In this document: piece after piece, positions 13,567-15,602 of the stretch
Layout: each line of letters starts with the position of its first letter
How positions within the stretch are numbered: position 1 is the first letter of the stretch
Source of the DNA: Actinomycetota bacterium
Lineage (GTDB): Bacteria > Actinomycetota > Thermoleophilia > RBG-16-64-13
Direction of reading: 5' to 3'
Assembly: GCA_003157225.1 (NCBI GenBank)
Contig: PMIZ01000377.1
Coordinates: 239-15,840 of the forward strand
DNA: 15,602 nucleotides
Translations under genes and position numbers: made by a program
The notes under the pieces: generated by a model
The model's database searches: none
Told to the model about the DNA's origin: nothing
Seen by the model: the letters and a program-made list of their open reading frames with translations, nothing else

Positions 13567-14247
13567 TCACCCGCGGGCGATATTGATGGCACGGGCAACC
13601 AGCATGGCGGCGATGACGAAGGAGAGCATGCTCTCGATGCCCATGACGAGCTTGGCCAGCTTGGAGTACGGCATGGCGTCGGTGGGCGAGAACGCGGTCG
13701 CGCTGGTGAGCGACACGAACAGGTAGTCCGGGAAGGTCGGTTTCCAGTCGGGCGGGGCGAGTCCCTGCTGGTCTTGTTGTTGCTGAGGGAATACCAGGTC
13801 GGGGTAGTCTCGATATCCGTCGGCGCGAGCCTCGGGCCCGCCGCCGTCGAGTTCCCAGTAGATGAGGGCGAAGACGGCAACGTTGACGATCCAGAGCGCG
13901 ACCCCGGCGAGCAAAAGGCCCGCTGGGCCAAGCTTCGATCCCACGAAGACCCCGCGCACGAGCAGAACAACGCTGAGCATGTTGGCGATGACAAGCACGG
14001 CTATGACGCTGAGAGAGAGCACCCTCAAAGCTCGGCTCGGCTCGGTCCGAGAGGGTATGTAGACCGCCACCGAAGCCAGCAGGAGGACCCCGGCGATGGT
14101 CGGATACAGCCACACCGGTCGCAGGGAAAGGCTGGCGGCCACCCAGGTTTGGCCGGCGATGATAATGAGCGCGGCTCCAAAGGCGGCCCAACGCGATTCG
14201 GGCTTGGTGGGGCGTTGCCACGATGGCACGAAGTCGCCGCCTGACAT
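13567..14247 (-). CDS. Multi-pass membrane protein with a pore-loop-like segment (ion-channel-like)
   Basis: A 226-residue integral membrane protein. Hydrophobic segments lie at about 22-40, 48-66, 78-99, 108-131 and 198-222. Between the last two is a polar loop (Gln-rich QQQQDQQ at 156-161) followed by FPDYLFVSLTSATAFSPTD (172-190). A short hydrophobic dip ending in TSATAFSPTD, then a final helix MGIESMLSFVIAAMLVARAIN, resembles the pore helix-filter-inner helix order of two-TM potassium channels, although the classical TVGYG filter is absent. The function is therefore unassigned, with an ion-channel-like protein as best guess. ATG 14247 is preferred because GGAG sits about four bases upstream; an ATG at 14313 would add 22 polar residues and has a poorer ribosome-binding site. 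It is convergent with the RNB gene and divergent from the small gene at 14378. Confidence 0.7.
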   Translation of the reverse strand: MSGGDFVPSWQRPTKPESRWAAFGAALIIIAGQTWVAASLSLRPVWLYPTIAGVLLLASVAVYIPSRTEPSRALRVLSLSVIAVLVIANMLSVVLLVRGVFVGSKLGPAGLLLAGVALWIVNVAVFALIYWELDGGGPEARADGYRDYPDLVFPQQQQDQQGLAPPDWKPTFPDYLFVSLTSATAFSPTDAMPYSKLAKLVMGIESMLSFVIAAMLVARAINIARG

Positions 14248-14377
14248 GGCTCCGCGGGGAACACACGGATGTGCACCTGTGACGACGTACGAGCCCACCG
14301 ATAGACTGAGCATAGGTATTCGGGCCCTTTGTGGAATAGCATGGCTTCGGTGCCCTCGATCTCAGGAGGTCTACGTG

Positions 14378-14749
14378 ATGGACATGGAACAGCCACTTCT
14401 CGCCTTCGGGCCGTTCGGCGTCTCGGTGTGCGACGGGCCCTACCGCGTCTTCAAGTGGCAGTGGCAGAACGTCTTTGTCATCGAGCTCACCGATCGGTGC
14501 CTTCGAGGGAACCGAAGGACTCGCTTTGGTCTCGGCGGGAGTCGAGGGAGAGGCTCCTCTTTCGAGATACCCTACGCCGCCATCATGTCGGTGAAGCTTC
14601 TCGCACATCCTGCGCGTCTCGGCCTGATGCAGGTGCTCGACGTCATCTACCGTGACGATCGAGGGGCAGTCCGCGAGAAATCCATCGCTGCGTACAATCA
14701 ACCCGCCACGAGCGCGTTTTCCATACTTCAGCGTTACGCGCCTCGATGA
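14378..14749 (+). CDS. Small uncharacterised protein (123 residues)
   Basis: I do not recognise this protein. It is 123 residues, with no signal peptide or membrane span. It has alternating beta-type stretches (GPFGVSVCDGPYRVFKW, NVFVIELTDRCL, SFEIPYAAIMSVKLL, LMQVLDVIYRDD) ending in a helix-like SAFSILQRY. This pattern of about six strands plus a C-terminal helix is reminiscent of a bacterial PH-like domain, but that is a guess from pattern alone. The start is well supported: AGGAGGT at 14364-14370, seven bases before ATG 14378 (a GTG directly precedes it in frame). The frame is open upstream to 14096 but that part overlaps the divergent membrane-protein gene and is rejected. The frame ends 57 bases before the convergent MMPL gene. 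Confidence 0.65.
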   Translation: MDMEQPLLAFGPFGVSVCDGPYRVFKWQWQNVFVIELTDRCLRGNRRTRFGLGGSRGRGSSFEIPYAAIMSVKLLAHPARLGLMQVLDVIYRDDRGAVREKSIAAYNQPATSAFSILQRYAPR

Positions 14750-14806
14750 CCAACGTGCCGTAGCAAGACACCAGCCCCTGCTCGCCAGATCGGGGGACGG
14801 CCGGCT

Positions 14807-15602
14807 CTACGCGTCCTTCGCCGGCTCGACGGAAATGTGAGGCAGACGGCGGTCGACCAGGCGGGGCAGATGCCAGTTGGCCCTCCCGAATAGATGCATC
14901 AGAGAGGGCACCAGGAAGGTACGCAACACGAAGGCGTCGAGAAACACCGCGGTCGCCAAGCCGACGCCGAATTCGGCAATGACGCGCTGGCCACCGAAGA
15001 TGAACGCCCCAAACACGCAGATCATGATGGCCGCGGCCGCCGTGATGACGCGCCCCGTGGCCGCCTGCCCCGTGATGACGGCGCGGCGGTTGTCGCGCGT
15101 GAGCACCCACTCCTCGTGCATGCGGCTGACCAAAAACACCTGATAGTCCATGGACAGGCCGAACAGCACGGCCAGCATCAGCACAGGCAGGAAGACCTCT
15201 ACGGGCCCCGCTCGGCCTAGCCCCAGGCGGTCGGATCCCCAACCCCATTGGAAGAAAGCCACTACCACGCCAAAGCTGGCCGCGGCGGCCAGAAGGTTCA
15301 TGATCGCCGACGTCGCCGGGACCACCAGACTGCGAAAGGCCACGAATAGAAGCAGGAAACCGAGAGCGACGATGACGCCGATGAACAAGGGCAGTTTCGC
15401 GGTGACCACGGCGGCGAAGTCGTCCACCACCGCTGTGGCGCCGCCCACCAGTACGTGGAGACTGGTCCCGTTTTCGGCCGCCGGAATCACTTCGCTCCGC
15501 AGATGGGCGATCAATCCGCTGGTTCTCGCGTCCTGCGGCGAAGTGGTGGGGATGACCTCGACAACGGCCACCTTGGCGTCCGGCTGCGATGGGAAGGGAA
15601 CG
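14807..15602 (-). CDS. MMPL-family (RND superfamily) transporter, C-terminal part, runs off the right edge
   Basis: The 264 codons in the window are the C-terminal part of an MMPL/RND transporter. An extracytoplasmic stretch (VVEVIPTTSPQDARTSGLI, then LHVLVGGATAVVDDFAAVV) is followed by five or six membrane helices: LPLFIGVIVALGFLLLFVAF, VVPATSAIMNLLAAAASFGV, EVFLPVLMLAVLFGLSMDY, TAAAAIMICVFGAFIFGG and GVGLATAVFLDAFVLRTFLV. GLSMDYQVFLVSRMHEEW is the classic MMPL motif, with the conserved SMDY aspartate thought to serve proton coupling. The protein ends with a short cytoplasmic tail. These proteins export lipids, glycolipids or drugs in actinobacteria; the substrate here cannot be told. The N-terminal half lies beyond position 15602, and the frame is open to the edge (preceding residues VPFPSQPDAK), so no start is claimed. 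Confidence 0.9.
   Translation of the reverse strand, partial: VPFPSQPDAKVAVVEVIPTTSPQDARTSGLIAHLRSEVIPAAENGTSLHVLVGGATAVVDDFAAVVTAKLPLFIGVIVALGFLLLFVAFRSLVVPATSAIMNLLAAAASFGVVVAFFQWGWGSDRLGLGRAGPVEVFLPVLMLAVLFGLSMDYQVFLVSRMHEEWVLTRDNRRAVITGQAATGRVITAAAAIMICVFGAFIFGGQRVIAEFGVGLATAVFLDAFVLRTFLVPSLMHLFGRANWHLPRLVDRRLPHISVEPAKDA

Noticed and set aside
13277..14701. Long minus-strand frame (474 codons) across the RNB end, membrane-protein and small-protein genes
   Set aside because: It crosses three better supported genes on both strands and shows only Arg/Pro/His-rich shadow composition.
14750..14806. Terminator between the convergent small-protein and MMPL genes
   Set aside because: No convincing inverted repeat or T-run is seen in the 57-base gap.

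Overview
The window is a high-GC bacterial chromosome segment with closely packed genes. Its style (MMPL transporter fragment, multidomain SpoIIE-type phosphatase, FIST sensor, GTG starts, weak AT-rich promoters) best fits an actinobacterial lineage, perhaps a deep-branching one. This is an inference from gene content only, and no rRNA or other phylogenetic marker is present.

Layout. (i) 1-1578, minus strand: a FIST-domain ligand-sensing protein, translationally coupled (ATGA overlap) to a PAS-domain signalling protein that runs off the left edge. (ii) 1643-1684: a perfect 20-bp inverted repeat closes the next operon. (iii) 1721-7686, minus strand: a tightly packed six-gene operon. In transcription order it encodes a zinc-ribbon/coiled-coil protein, a PPC (DUF296) protein, a KamA-family radical SAM aminomutase, CoA-transferase subunits A and B, and a class III (HemL-like) aminotransferase. 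The last four genes overlap or abut at GTGA/GTGA/ATGA junctions. (iv) 7687-8079: a regulatory gap with a candidate extended -10 promoter, a 19-bp inverted repeat in the leader, two short palindromes, and a 167-bp fold-back element that looks like a MITE. (v) 8080-12033, minus strand: a 1317-residue CheB-CheR-PAS-coiled coil-PAS-GAF-SpoIIE fusion. (vi) 12081-13553, plus strand: a short RNase II/R-family (RNB) protein. (vii) 13567-14749: a pore-loop membrane protein (minus strand) and a small unrecognised protein (plus strand). (viii) 14807-15602, minus strand: the C-terminal part of an MMPL-family transporter.

How the parts may work together. The aminomutase, transaminase and 3-oxoacid CoA-transferase set reads as a catabolic route. 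An alpha-amino acid would become a beta-amino acid, then a 3-oxo acid, then a 3-oxoacyl-CoA ready for thiolysis. The same core genes are clustered in Bacillus subtilis (yodO/kamA with yodR, yodS, yodT). Two features make this copy unusual. Judged by eye, the aminomutase lacks the two aspartates that recognise lysine in lysine 2,3-aminomutase, so its substrate may differ. The operon also carries a PPC protein and an unrecognised zinc-ribbon protein as its first genes. FIST domains have been proposed to bind small ligands such as amino acids, so the neighbouring FIST/PAS pair is a plausible sensor for the same substrate, but this is a hypothesis from proximity.
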